Source of the DNA: an uncultured Ruminococcus sp.
Lineage (GTDB): Bacteria > Bacillota > Clostridia > Oscillospirales > Ruminococcaceae
Direction of reading: 5' to 3'
NCBI GenBank assembly: GCA_900538575.1
Contig: UPZA01000003.1
Coordinates: forward strand, 124,001-188,000
Length of the DNA: 64,000 nucleotides
In this document: one piece after another, positions 34,698 to 42,046 of the stretch
Layout of the letters: each line of letters begins with the position of its first letter
Numbering within the stretch: the first letter of the stretch is position 1
Program-made: the position numbers and the translations under genes
The notes under the pieces: generated by a model
Databases searched by the model: none
What the model was told of the DNA's origin: nothing
Seen by the model: only the letters and a program-made list of their open reading frames with translations

Positions 34698-36311
34698 TTA
34701 CCTAAGCTTACCTGCATTTCCGGTCAGCTTAGACAAAATCAGATAAACGACGCCTCCCGCAAATACCGCTATTGGAAGAGAAAGCTTATTGTCCAACGGC
34801 AGTACGTTATAAATCATGCGGGCGGATAACCCGCAAAAGCACCCTGAAATAAGCGAAGGCATGAACGTTGAAAACAATTTAATTTTTATTTTTGTATAAT
34901 TGCAGTAGATAATAACAGATAATATAAATATGACCAGATAACAAAGCAATGTTGAAATTGCGGCGCCAGCTACGTTTATATGCGGCATTGGTATAAGGAT
35001 CATATTTCCCGCAAGCTTGACCGCAACTCCCGCTATCATTAGCTTTACCGGAAGATCAGCTCTTCCTATGGCCTGAAACATGCTGAAAAGAGGAAACGAA
35101 AGCGAAAGGAATATTACTCCGATTCCCAAAAAACTCAGACTTTCGGCTGAAACCATACATTCGGCAGTCCTGCTGGGGTAAAGAAAAAACAGTATTTCAT
35201 TTGAAAGCATGCTTATACCCAAGCCGGACGGAACGGCAAGGAAGGCGGTTGCTTTAAGCACGTTCTGCGACAGTCTTTCAGATTCCGCCTTATCTTCCTT
35301 AGCCCACGCCTGAGCAAGACTGGGAAGTATTCCCTTACCGAACATGTTGGTAACTGACGGAACAAGATTGAAAACCGTTACGGCAAGCCCTGTAAACGAG
35401 CCGTAAATAAATTCTGAAAGCTCTATATGGGAAATACCGCTTAATCCGAACTTATGATATAAATAATCCGGAGCCGCGTCCGCAGCCTTATCAAGACATC
35501 TGATTATTGTTGCAAGATCAATAAGCGAGGTCAGATTGGTAACGATTGAACCTAAAGCCACCGGTATCAATACCGCAAATAACGACCTTATTATTTTCCT
35601 GCCGCTTTCCTCGACGCCCTCCGAAATCAGAGGAGAATCCTTTTCAAGTCCTGTGCCTCTTATGTATAGAAAAGCGGTACCGGCAATTGTCGAAAGGCTT
35701 ATTCCCAGAACAGCCGCGGCGGAAGCGGCCGCCGTTATATCCGTACCCTTTGGAAGATATTTTAAAACACTTTCGCTGTTATTCAAGACATACGAGCATA
35801 ATGCAAGTCCGGCGGCAAGCCTTACTACAGCCTCAACTACCTGTGAAAGCGCGGTAGGATACATGTTCCGCATTCCCTCCCAGAAGCCGCGGTAAACAGC
35901 AGTAATACAACCGAAAAGCACAGACGGCGCAATCATCATAATTGACAGCCATGCTTTCGGACAAGCCGCAATTTTACCGGCAAACGGCACGGCAAGGGCT
36001 AGGATAAGCAGCGTTCCCAGCGCTCCGACGGCGCTGAACAGCAGCAGGGAAATCCGCCGTATCTTAGCGGCGTTTTTATAATTATGGAAGGCGCAGTTTT
36101 CAGCCGTTAGCTTTGCAACGGCAGTTGTCAGCCCGGTTGCCGTTACAGCGTAAACGGGCAGAAAAAGGCCATAGGCACAGCTAAAATAGCTCATTCCCAC
36201 ACCGCCGAGCATATTTGTAAGCGGTATTTTAAACAGCGCGCCTATTGCTTTGGCAATAACGGCTGAAGCGATCAATATAACAGAGCCTTTAAGAAAACTT
36301 TGATTTTTCAC
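34698..36311 (-). CDS. SpoVB/MurJ-like polysaccharide or lipid II flippase
   Basis: A 537-residue membrane protein with about 13 or 14 helices. The start SFLKGSVILIASAVIAKAIGALFKIPLTNMLGG is the hallmark of the SpoVB branch of the MATE/MVF flippase group, which in Bacillus is needed for spore cortex formation, probably by moving lipid-linked precursors. The start is GTG at 36311 after AAGGAG. A vegetative role as another peptidoglycan or glycan flippase is possible, since this family is expanded in Clostridia. Confidence 0.85.
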   Translation of the reverse strand: MKNQSFLKGSVILIASAVIAKAIGALFKIPLTNMLGGVGMSYFSCAYGLFLPVYAVTATGLTTAVAKLTAENCAFHNYKNAAKIRRISLLLFSAVGALGTLLILALAVPFAGKIAACPKAWLSIMMIAPSVLFGCITAVYRGFWEGMRNMYPTALSQVVEAVVRLAAGLALCSYVLNNSESVLKYLPKGTDITAAASAAAVLGISLSTIAGTAFLYIRGTGLEKDSPLISEGVEESGRKIIRSLFAVLIPVALGSIVTNLTSLIDLATIIRCLDKAADAAPDYLYHKFGLSGISHIELSEFIYGSFTGLAVTVFNLVPSVTNMFGKGILPSLAQAWAKEDKAESERLSQNVLKATAFLAVPSGLGISMLSNEILFFLYPSRTAECMVSAESLSFLGIGVIFLSLSFPLFSMFQAIGRADLPVKLMIAGVAVKLAGNMILIPMPHINVAGAAISTLLCYLVIFILSVIIYCNYTKIKIKLFSTFMPSLISGCFCGLSARMIYNVLPLDNKLSLPIAVFAGGVVYLILSKLTGNAGKLR

Positions 36312-36406
36312 CCTGCTCTCCTTTCATTTGTTGTTTTAATGCTTAATTTTGTTACTTTATCTTTGTTTAAATTGCATAATGATTTCGAAAATTATATGAA
36401 ATTATA

Positions 36407-36435
36407 TTGCTACCCGTAAGAATATGTGTTATAAT
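36407..36435 (+). promoter_or_regulatory. promoter of the aminotransferase gene
   Basis: TTGCTA, 17 bases, TATAAT, about 44 bases before the start at 36480. Confidence 0.7.
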
Positions 36436-36479
36436 TATATGCGGTTATATTTTTATATATGAAAGGCGTTGCATGTGAA

Positions 36480-37670
36480 ATGAATTATAAATTTTCAGAA
36501 AAGGTTTCGGGACTCCAAGCGTCTGCCATAAGGGAGATATTAAAATTCACTTCCGACCCTGAGGTTATATCCTTTGCCGCCGGCAACCCGGCCCCCGAGG
36601 CGTTCCCGACGGAAGAAGTCGGACGCATATCGGCAGAAATACTCAAGGACGATCCGATACTGGCTTTACAATATAATATTTCAGAGGGTTATCCTCCTCT
36701 CAGAGAGCTTTTAAAGCAGAGAATGAAATCTCAGAACTGCTTCAGCGAAAACGACGATCTGATCGTTACATCCGGAGCGCAGCAGGCGATAGAGCTTGCA
36801 AGCAAGGTTCTTTGCAACGAGGGCGACACGCTCATAGCCGAATCGCCGAGCTTTATAGGCTCCCTTAACGCTTTCCGTTCGTTTAACGTAAACCTTATCG
36901 GAATCGAACAGGAAGAAGGCGGTATGAAGCTTGACGAGCTTGAGAGAGTAATGAAAAACGCGCCCGGTCAGAAGGTAATTTACGTTATCCCGAATTTTCA
37001 GAATCCGACCGGTTCTACTATGTCGTTTGAAAAGAGAAAAGGAATATACGAGCTTGCATGTAAATACAACGGCGTTATCATAGAGGATAATCCTTACGGA
37101 GACCTGCGGTTTGCCGGAGAAAGCGTCCCTTCAATAAAAAGTCTTGATAAAGAAGGAAGGGTTATTTATGTAGGAAGCTTTTCAAAAATTCTGGCTCCTG
37201 GACTTCGCGTAGGATATGCATGCGCTCCACAGGAAATATTCCAGAAGATGGTTGTCTGCAAGCAGGTGTCCGACGTTCACACAAGCATTTGGCCGCAGCT
37301 TGTATGCTTTAAATTCATGAAGGAATGTGATCTTGACGAGCATTTTAACAAGCTCAGGCTTATATATAAAAGAAAATGCGGGCTTATGCTTGAAAATATG
37401 GATAAATATTTTTCTTCAAAAATTTCCTATACCCGTCCGGACGGCGGATTGTTTATATGGGCGACTCTTCCAAAGGGAAGCGATATGATGGGCTTCTGCA
37501 CAAAGGCGGTTAAGGATTATAAAATTGCAGTAGTCCCCGGAACTGCGTTCATGATAAACGAAAACGACAAAACCGATTCATTCCGGCTTAATTTTTCTAC
37601 ACCTTCCGACGATAAGATAACGGAGGGCATTAGAATACTCGGCGGAATGACTAAGGATATGCTTGATTAA
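36480..37670 (+). CDS. PLP-dependent aminotransferase, class I/II
   Basis: A 396-residue aminotransferase close to the 2-aminoadipate/MocR-type group that lacks the DNA-binding part. The sequence has SFAAGNPAPEAFP near residue 28, the SGAQQAIE loop, YVIPNFQNPTGSTMS, EDNPYGDLRF and the PLP lysine in GSFSKILAPGLRVGYACAP. The C-terminal Arg in SFRLNFSTPSDD should hold the substrate carboxylate. ATG at 36480 is chosen because the extension from 36459 has no good ribosome binding site; AAAGG lies 13 bases before it, slightly far. The amino donor cannot be told from sequence. Confidence 0.9.
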   Translation: MNYKFSEKVSGLQASAIREILKFTSDPEVISFAAGNPAPEAFPTEEVGRISAEILKDDPILALQYNISEGYPPLRELLKQRMKSQNCFSENDDLIVTSGAQQAIELASKVLCNEGDTLIAESPSFIGSLNAFRSFNVNLIGIEQEEGGMKLDELERVMKNAPGQKVIYVIPNFQNPTGSTMSFEKRKGIYELACKYNGVIIEDNPYGDLRFAGESVPSIKSLDKEGRVIYVGSFSKILAPGLRVGYACAPQEIFQKMVVCKQVSDVHTSIWPQLVCFKFMKECDLDEHFNKLRLIYKRKCGLMLENMDKYFSSKISYTRPDGGLFIWATLPKGSDMMGFCTKAVKDYKIAVVPGTAFMINENDKTDSFRLNFSTPSDDKITEGIRILGGMTKDMLD

Positions 37671-37695
37671 ATTTTCTGATATTAATATAAAAAAA

Positions 37696-37742
37696 CGGCG
37701 CGCCGTCCGCCGGAAAAGACGGCGCCGCAATTATTATTGCGG
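37696..37742 (+). repeat. two overlapping GC-rich hairpins before the unknown gene
   Basis: A first stem pairs GCCGTC with GACGGC plus outer CGGC/GCCG (37696-37727). A second pairs CCGCAAT with ATTGCGG (37725-37742). They share bases 37725-37727, so extending both fully is not possible. No T-run follows either one; a TAAATAGGAG ribosome binding region follows the second. Confidence 0.6.
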
Positions 37743-37758
37743 TAAATAGGAGTTGAAA

Positions 37759-38298
37759 ATGGCAAAAAAACGTTCAGTACTTGATAGATATACGACATCT
37801 CAAAAATATATAGTTTCAAGAGGAAAGGCGCTTACATTTCCGGCGGCGCCATTTAAGCAGGAAATCGGTCCGAATCAGGTATACGGGGCAGTAATCGATA
37901 TTCCTATGTCGCCTACCGTTTTAGCGTCGCTTGTATGCTTTATTAACGGTTCGGCTAATATTTACTTTAATCTTGGGGGAGAATATATAAACTCTGCCGC
38001 CCGTTACAGAGGCGTAGCGCAGGCTTCGTTTGATTTTATAAGACTTGCCACCGATTGTCTCGACTGCTGCAAAAAAACAACTAAATTTGATATGCCGATA
38101 GCCGGTAAAAATTATGTTTATTTTCTTACCAAAAACGGAGTTTACACAACAGAAATCGTTCCCAACGCAATTGCAAAGGAAGACGAATCCAAAAGAAAAA
38201 TATTCAATATGTATCAAAGAGTTATGTCACAGCTCAGAATTGCCCAGATGAAAGATCAGGCGGCAGGCGTCAGCAGCGGCAGCGTCAACGAAGGATAA
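37759..38298 (+). CDS. conserved-looking protein of unknown function
   Basis: A 179-residue cytosolic protein I do not recognise. It starts MAKKRSVLDRY and has no signal peptide or membrane helix. The middle is hydrophobic and beta-rich with INGSANIYFNLGGEYINSAARYRGVAQ, a CLDCC cysteine group follows near 95, and the last 40 residues are helical and end in a Gly/Ser-rich tail. ATG at 37759 follows TAGGAG by seven bases, and codon use matches its neighbours. It stands alone between an aminotransferase gene and mazG behind a structured leader. Confidence 0.7.
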   Translation: MAKKRSVLDRYTTSQKYIVSRGKALTFPAAPFKQEIGPNQVYGAVIDIPMSPTVLASLVCFINGSANIYFNLGGEYINSAARYRGVAQASFDFIRLATDCLDCCKKTTKFDMPIAGKNYVYFLTKNGVYTTEIVPNAIAKEDESKRKIFNMYQRVMSQLRIAQMKDQAAGVSSGSVNEG

Positions 38299-38427
38299 AG
38301 CGATATTTAACAGAATTTTATAGAAAAAGGTATTATATTTCAATCTTTTTTACAAACTTATAAAAAACTATTGCTTTTTGTTTGATTTTAATGTAGTATA
38401 TAAAATGCTGGGAACAGGGTGATTTTT

Positions 38428-39231
38428 ATGGTTGAATATCAGCGCAAGGATCGTTATGATATTAATGATCTTCGCGATATTATGTCTATATTGCGCTCGC
38501 CTCAAGGCTGTCCGTGGGACAGAGAACAGATTCATAAATCTATCAGAAACGATTTTATAGAAGAGGTTTATGAGGCCATTGAAGCTATAGACCTGGAGGA
38601 TACGGAGCTATTAAAAGAAGAACTCGGAGATGTTCTTCTTCAGATAATTTTTCATTGCAGAATAGAAGAGGAAAAAAGCTGCTTCGATTTTGACGACATC
38701 TGTGATGAACTCTGCAAAAAGCTTATTATAAGACATCCCCATGTTTTCGGAGATATAACCGTTTCAGATTCAGGAGAGGTTCTGAAAAATTGGGACAGTA
38801 TTAAAAAAGAAACAAAAGGGCAGACAAGCTATACGGAAACCCTTACAAGCGTAGCAAAATCACTTCCGGCGCTGATGCGCGCGCAAAAGGTGGGTAAAAG
38901 AGCAATGCGGGCGGGAATGGATTTCAGCTGCGTTTCAGACGCTGTTGAGCGTGTAAAGTCTGAAACTGACGAGCTTGAGGAAGCTATAAGATCCGGGAAA
39001 AAAGACGATATTTATGAAGAGCTGGGAGATCTCTTATTTTCCTGCGTAAATACCGCAAGACACTTGAATATTGACGCCGAAGAGGCATTGACGCGCGCAA
39101 CCGAAAAATTTATTGAAAGATTTGCAGAAACCGAAGATTTAGTAAGGCTGGACGGAGCCGATATGAAGGCTCTTAGCATAGATCAGCTTGACGTTTACTG
39201 GAATAAGGTTAAACGCCGGGCAGAGGACTAA
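38428..39231 (+). CDS. mazG: nucleoside triphosphate pyrophosphohydrolase MazG
   Basis: Removes pyrophosphate from non-canonical nucleoside triphosphates. The 267-residue protein has two MazG domains: the first with CPWDREQIHKSIRN, EEVYEAIEAID and EELGDVLLQIIFH; the second with VKSETDELEEAI and EELGDLLFSCVN. The EExxE and ExxD metal ligands are present in both halves. ATG at 38428 is preferred over GTG at 38419 because AGGG lies about nine bases before it. The order mazG, HU gene, rqcP is the one found in Bacillus and many Clostridia. Confidence 0.95.
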   Translation: MVEYQRKDRYDINDLRDIMSILRSPQGCPWDREQIHKSIRNDFIEEVYEAIEAIDLEDTELLKEELGDVLLQIIFHCRIEEEKSCFDFDDICDELCKKLIIRHPHVFGDITVSDSGEVLKNWDSIKKETKGQTSYTETLTSVAKSLPALMRAQKVGKRAMRAGMDFSCVSDAVERVKSETDELEEAIRSGKKDDIYEELGDLLFSCVNTARHLNIDAEEALTRATEKFIERFAETEDLVRLDGADMKALSIDQLDVYWNKVKRRAED

Positions 39232-39260
39232 TAGTTCGAAAGAATTTTGGAGGTATAAAA

Positions 39261-39536
39261 ATGACAAAGTCAGAATTAATCAATCAGATCGCAGAAAAAA
39301 GCGAGTTAACAAAAAAGGATGCGGAAAAGGCATTTTCAGCAGTTGTTTCAACAATAACTGACGCTCTTGTAAGCGGTGAAAAGGTTCAGATCGTTGGTTT
39401 CGGTACTTTTGAAGTACGCGACCGCAAAGAAAAGCTTTCAAAGAATCCTCAGACAGGCGAAACGATAACAGTTCCTGCAAAGAAGGCTCCGGCATTCAAG
39501 GCCGGCAAAGCCCTTAAGGACGCTGTTAATGCATAA
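39261..39536 (+). CDS. hup: DNA-binding protein HU
   Basis: Small histone-like protein that bends DNA. The 91-residue protein has the full HU fold: KSELINQIAEKSELTKKDAEKAFSAV at the start, VQIVGFGTFEVRDRKEKLSKNPQTGE across the beta arm with the arm-tip Pro in TVPAKKAPAFKAGKALKD. It is preceded by TGGAGG and ends at a strong terminator. It lies between mazG and rqcP. Confidence 0.98.
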   Translation: MTKSELINQIAEKSELTKKDAEKAFSAVVSTITDALVSGEKVQIVGFGTFEVRDRKEKLSKNPQTGETITVPAKKAPAFKAGKALKDAVNA

Positions 39537-39553
39537 TTATCTTTGAAAAAATG

Positions 39554-39584
39554 AACGGCAGAGAGGACGTGCTCTGCCGTTTTT
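39554..39584 (+). terminator. terminator after the HU gene
   Basis: ACGGCAGAG and CTCTGCCGT form a nine-base perfect stem followed by TTTTT. Confidence 0.92.
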
Positions 39585-39614
39585 GCATTATTTTTATATG
39601 AAAGGAACGATTTT

Positions 39615-39857
39615 ATGCGTCTTGACAAATATCTTAAAATTACCCGTCTGATAAAGAGAAGAACTATTGCCAACGAGGCATGTGACGCGGGTAAGGTCAT
39701 TGTAAACGGTAAGCAGGCCAGAGCTTCATACGACGTAAAAGTCGGCGATATAATTGAAATAAACTTAGGCGCCAGAGCGCTGAAGGTTAAGGTTACAAAC
39801 GTCAGCGAATATGCTACAAAGGAATCAGCCGCAGAAAATTACGAAGTTATCGCTTGA
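39615..39857 (+). CDS. rqcP: RqcP, S4-domain RNA-binding protein
   Basis: An 80-residue S4-domain protein (YabO in Bacillus) that helps the ribosome-associated quality control system add alanine tails to stalled chains. It starts MRLDKYLKITRLIKRRTIANEAC, then GKVIVNGKQARASYDVKVGD, which is the S4 core. AAAGGA lies ten bases before the ATG. In Bacillus the next genes are yabP and yabQ, sporulation genes; they are missing here and the gene ends at a terminator facing an ABC permease. Confidence 0.92.
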   Translation: MRLDKYLKITRLIKRRTIANEACDAGKVIVNGKQARASYDVKVGDIIEINLGARALKVKVTNVSEYATKESAAENYEVIA

Positions 39858-39872
39858 GGCCCGCAATCTATA

Positions 39873-39903
39873 AAAAAACGGACGCTTAATGCGCCCGTTT
39901 TTT
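39873..39903. terminator. bidirectional terminator between rqcP and the ABC permease gene
   Basis: AACGGACGC and GCGCCCGTT pair with one mismatch, with a run of seven A before and a run of T after. It lies between two converging genes. Confidence 0.85.
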
Positions 39904-39904
39904 A

Positions 39905-40663
39905 TTATTTTCTGTCGTTAATCTGAACACGCCTTATAAACAAGTATGAAACTGCAAAAAGCACAGCCGCCAATCCTACAAATACCGAGGACATATACCA
40001 AACGCTTTCACCCATCCACGATAAAAGCTTTGAAACATTTTTAGTGATTGCAAAGTCGAAAACGGAATAATCTATTATCGGAAAAACTACGCATATCAAC
40101 ACATAAAAAGCAGCGGGAACTATAAATTTAAACACCTTTGAAAGACGGTAAATAACCGAAGCAAAAAGAAGTCCGCCTGCAAGAGCAGCAATGTTAAAGG
40201 TTATTTGCAGTATAAATTGTTTTAAGTAATCAAAAGCTTCAGGAGTAGGAGGCACGATTATATCCTTCGACCACATAAAAAGCTGTTCATAGCCGGAATC
40301 AAAGCTTATTTCTTCAGAAACATTATTCTGATAAAAATTGCCAAGCATACTAATAAGCGTATCTCCGGCAGAACCAATTACTGCAATAAGTGCGAATACT
40401 ATAACAGTTGAGCAGAAATATGTTTTTCTGGAAATCCCGTTCTGTATCGACATCGAAAGATCCTCTCGGTAGTTTACAATTCCTAATATAAACATAAAAA
40501 CTACTGTTGAAAAGTCCATACCCCCGAAGCTTCCGCCCTGAGAACCAGTTGCGGCTGTTATTATAACGACCGTATTAATAATGGCAAATATAATCGCCGC
40601 AAATATTAGATAAGCCTTCAGCGCTCCGCTGAAAGAATATTTCGTCATGCTCTTAATCTTCAT
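39905..40663 (-). CDS. ABC-2-type transporter permease
   Basis: A 252-residue membrane protein with about six predicted helices, partner of the ATPase encoded just upstream. The region GISRKTYFCSTVIVFALIAVIGS is typical of small ABC-2 permeases in GntR-controlled cassettes. ATG at 40663 is chosen because AAGGAG stands eight bases before it. The substrate is unknown. A YtrA-type regulator in the same operon often goes with export of antimicrobial peptides or with cell-envelope stress, but that is inference. Confidence 0.82.
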   Translation of the reverse strand: MKIKSMTKYSFSGALKAYLIFAAIIFAIINTVVIITAATGSQGGSFGGMDFSTVVFMFILGIVNYREDLSMSIQNGISRKTYFCSTVIVFALIAVIGSAGDTLISMLGNFYQNNVSEEISFDSGYEQLFMWSKDIIVPPTPEAFDYLKQFILQITFNIAALAGGLLFASVIYRLSKVFKFIVPAAFYVLICVVFPIIDYSVFDFAITKNVSKLLSWMGESVWYMSSVFVGLAAVLFAVSYLFIRRVQINDRK

Positions 40664-40679
40664 AATCCATTTCTCCTTA

Positions 40680-41534
40680 TCATGAGTTTGTAAGCTGTAC
40701 AAACAGCTTCTGCAGATCCATCGCAGTTATTTCAAGTCCGTCAGGCACCTCTGATTTATTGACCTCTCCTAAAATGTACGCGGTTTTCAATCCGCCGATC
40801 GAGTCAAAGCCTATAACCTCTCTGCCGTTAATAAAGCTATCTACCGCAGAGGCTGAGCCTGATATTGTAAAACCGCTTTCAAGCAGCGAATCCCTCGTCT
40901 GATTCTTTATAACCTCTCCGTTTTTTATTATAACCACATCCTCTATAACTGTTGATACCTCCTCTATAAGATGAGTCGATATAACGCAGCAGAACGGATT
41001 TTCCGAATATTTTTCTATAAGAAAACGATAAAAAAGATCGCGGTGATTAGCGTCCAGTCCTAAAACAGGCTCGTCTAAGAAAAGATACGGAACATTGACA
41101 GATAACGCTATTATTATTTTAAAAATTGAATTATAACCCGTTGAAAGCGACCGTGTATTCTTATTAACATTGAGATTGAAAGCCTTAGAAAGCTTATTTG
41201 CATAATCAAGGTCAAAGGCAGGATAAAATTCCTTAGTCCATTTAAAAATATTCTTTATCTTCATCTTAGGAGGATAAAGATTGCTTTCACTCATAATATA
41301 TATTTTAGAAAGCGCTCTGTCGTCCTCCATAGAATTTATTCCGTCAACAGTAACGCTTCCGGAGTCTGTGAAAATACGATTTGATATGATTTTCAAAAGT
41401 GTTGATTTTCCGGCTCCGTTTCTTCCCAGCAGCCCATAAATCTTATTTTCCTCAAAAGTCAGATTCACATTATTCAACGCTCTTGTATTTTTGAAGTCCT
41501 TTGTAATGCCTTTGATTTCAATACAGTTCATCAT
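40680..41534 (-). CDS. ABC transporter ATP-binding protein
   Basis: A 284-residue ATPase of the DrrA/CcmA-like group. Walker A is GLLGRNGAGKST near residue 35, the signature loop is degenerate, LSTGYNSIFK, near 135, and Walker B is YLFLDEPVLGLD, with STHLIEEV as the switch His. The signature reads LSTGY instead of LSGGQ, as in several GntR-controlled members. It follows the GntR gene and precedes the permease. The start could be 41534 or 41531; the second ATG is a better eight-base distance from AAGGAG. Confidence 0.93.
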   Translation of the reverse strand: MMNCIEIKGITKDFKNTRALNNVNLTFEENKIYGLLGRNGAGKSTLLKIISNRIFTDSGSVTVDGINSMEDDRALSKIYIMSESNLYPPKMKIKNIFKWTKEFYPAFDLDYANKLSKAFNLNVNKNTRSLSTGYNSIFKIIIALSVNVPYLFLDEPVLGLDANHRDLFYRFLIEKYSENPFCCVISTHLIEEVSTVIEDVVIIKNGEVIKNQTRDSLLESGFTISGSASAVDSFINGREVIGFDSIGGLKTAYILGEVNKSEVPDGLEITAMDLQKLFVQLTNS

Positions 41535-41894
41535 TCATTCTCCTTTAAGCATATCTATAATTTCTTCTTTTTTTATTCCGAGCCTGACGGCCTCTGCAAG
41601 CATATTTTTTATATAATGCTCATAAAACGCGTCACGCCTTTTTTTAGTGAGCCTTTCCTTAGCTCCTTTTGAAACAAACATTCCTACACCCCTTTTTTTA
41701 TATATAGTTCCGTTCTCAACAAGTATGCTGATTCCCTTTAACGCTGTAGCAGGATTTATCTTATATCTCACTGAGAAATCCGTTATCGACGGTATACGGC
41801 TTTCCTCAGGAAAAGCTCCGGTCACAATAGCGTCTTCGATTCCGTCGGCAATTTGGACAAAAATCGGTTTTTCTGTTTCAAAATCCACCTGCAC
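41535..41894 (-). CDS. GntR-family (YtrA-type) repressor
   Basis: A 119-residue regulator consisting of a GntR winged helix (FVQIADGIEDAIVTGAFPEESRIPSITDFS, then NPATALKGISILVENGTIYKKRGVGMFV) plus a short helical tail of about 40 residues, which defines the YtrA subfamily. The start is GTG at 41894 after AAGGAGG. It sits first in the operon with the ABC transporter and is expected to repress its own promoter at the palindrome 41918-41939. The effector is unknown. Confidence 0.93.
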   Translation of the reverse strand: MQVDFETEKPIFVQIADGIEDAIVTGAFPEESRIPSITDFSVRYKINPATALKGISILVENGTIYKKRGVGMFVSKGAKERLTKKRRDAFYEHYIKNMLAEAVRLGIKKEEIIDMLKGE

Positions 41895-41917
41895 CTTTCC
41901 GCCTCCTTTTCACCATG

Positions 41918-41939
41918 GTTAATTAGTAGACTAACTAAC
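41918..41939. promoter_or_regulatory. operator palindrome of the GntR/ABC operon
   Basis: GTTAATTAGT, AG, ACTAACTAAC form a 22-bp palindrome with nine of ten pairs matching. It lies just downstream of the operon promoter and just before the regulator start, as expected for an autorepressor site. Confidence 0.75.
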
Positions 41940-41948
41940 TACAAGTGT

Positions 41949-41977
41949 ATAATACCATATAATTCAGCGTTTGTCAA
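41949..41977 (-). promoter_or_regulatory. promoter of the GntR/ABC operon
   Basis: TTGACA, 17 bases, TATTAT on the minus strand. The GntR palindrome is directly at and after the start of transcription. Confidence 0.88.
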
Positions 41978-42000
41978 TACCCATTTTCAAAATTTTCATA

Positions 42001-42027
42001 AAAAAAGAACGGTTTAAAACCGTTCTT
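42001..42027 (-). terminator. terminator of pckG
   Basis: AGAACGGTTT and AAACCGTTCT pair, followed by a run of T on the minus strand, 20 bases after the pckG stop. Confidence 0.88.
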
Positions 42028-42046
42028 CTTTATAATAATTATAAAA

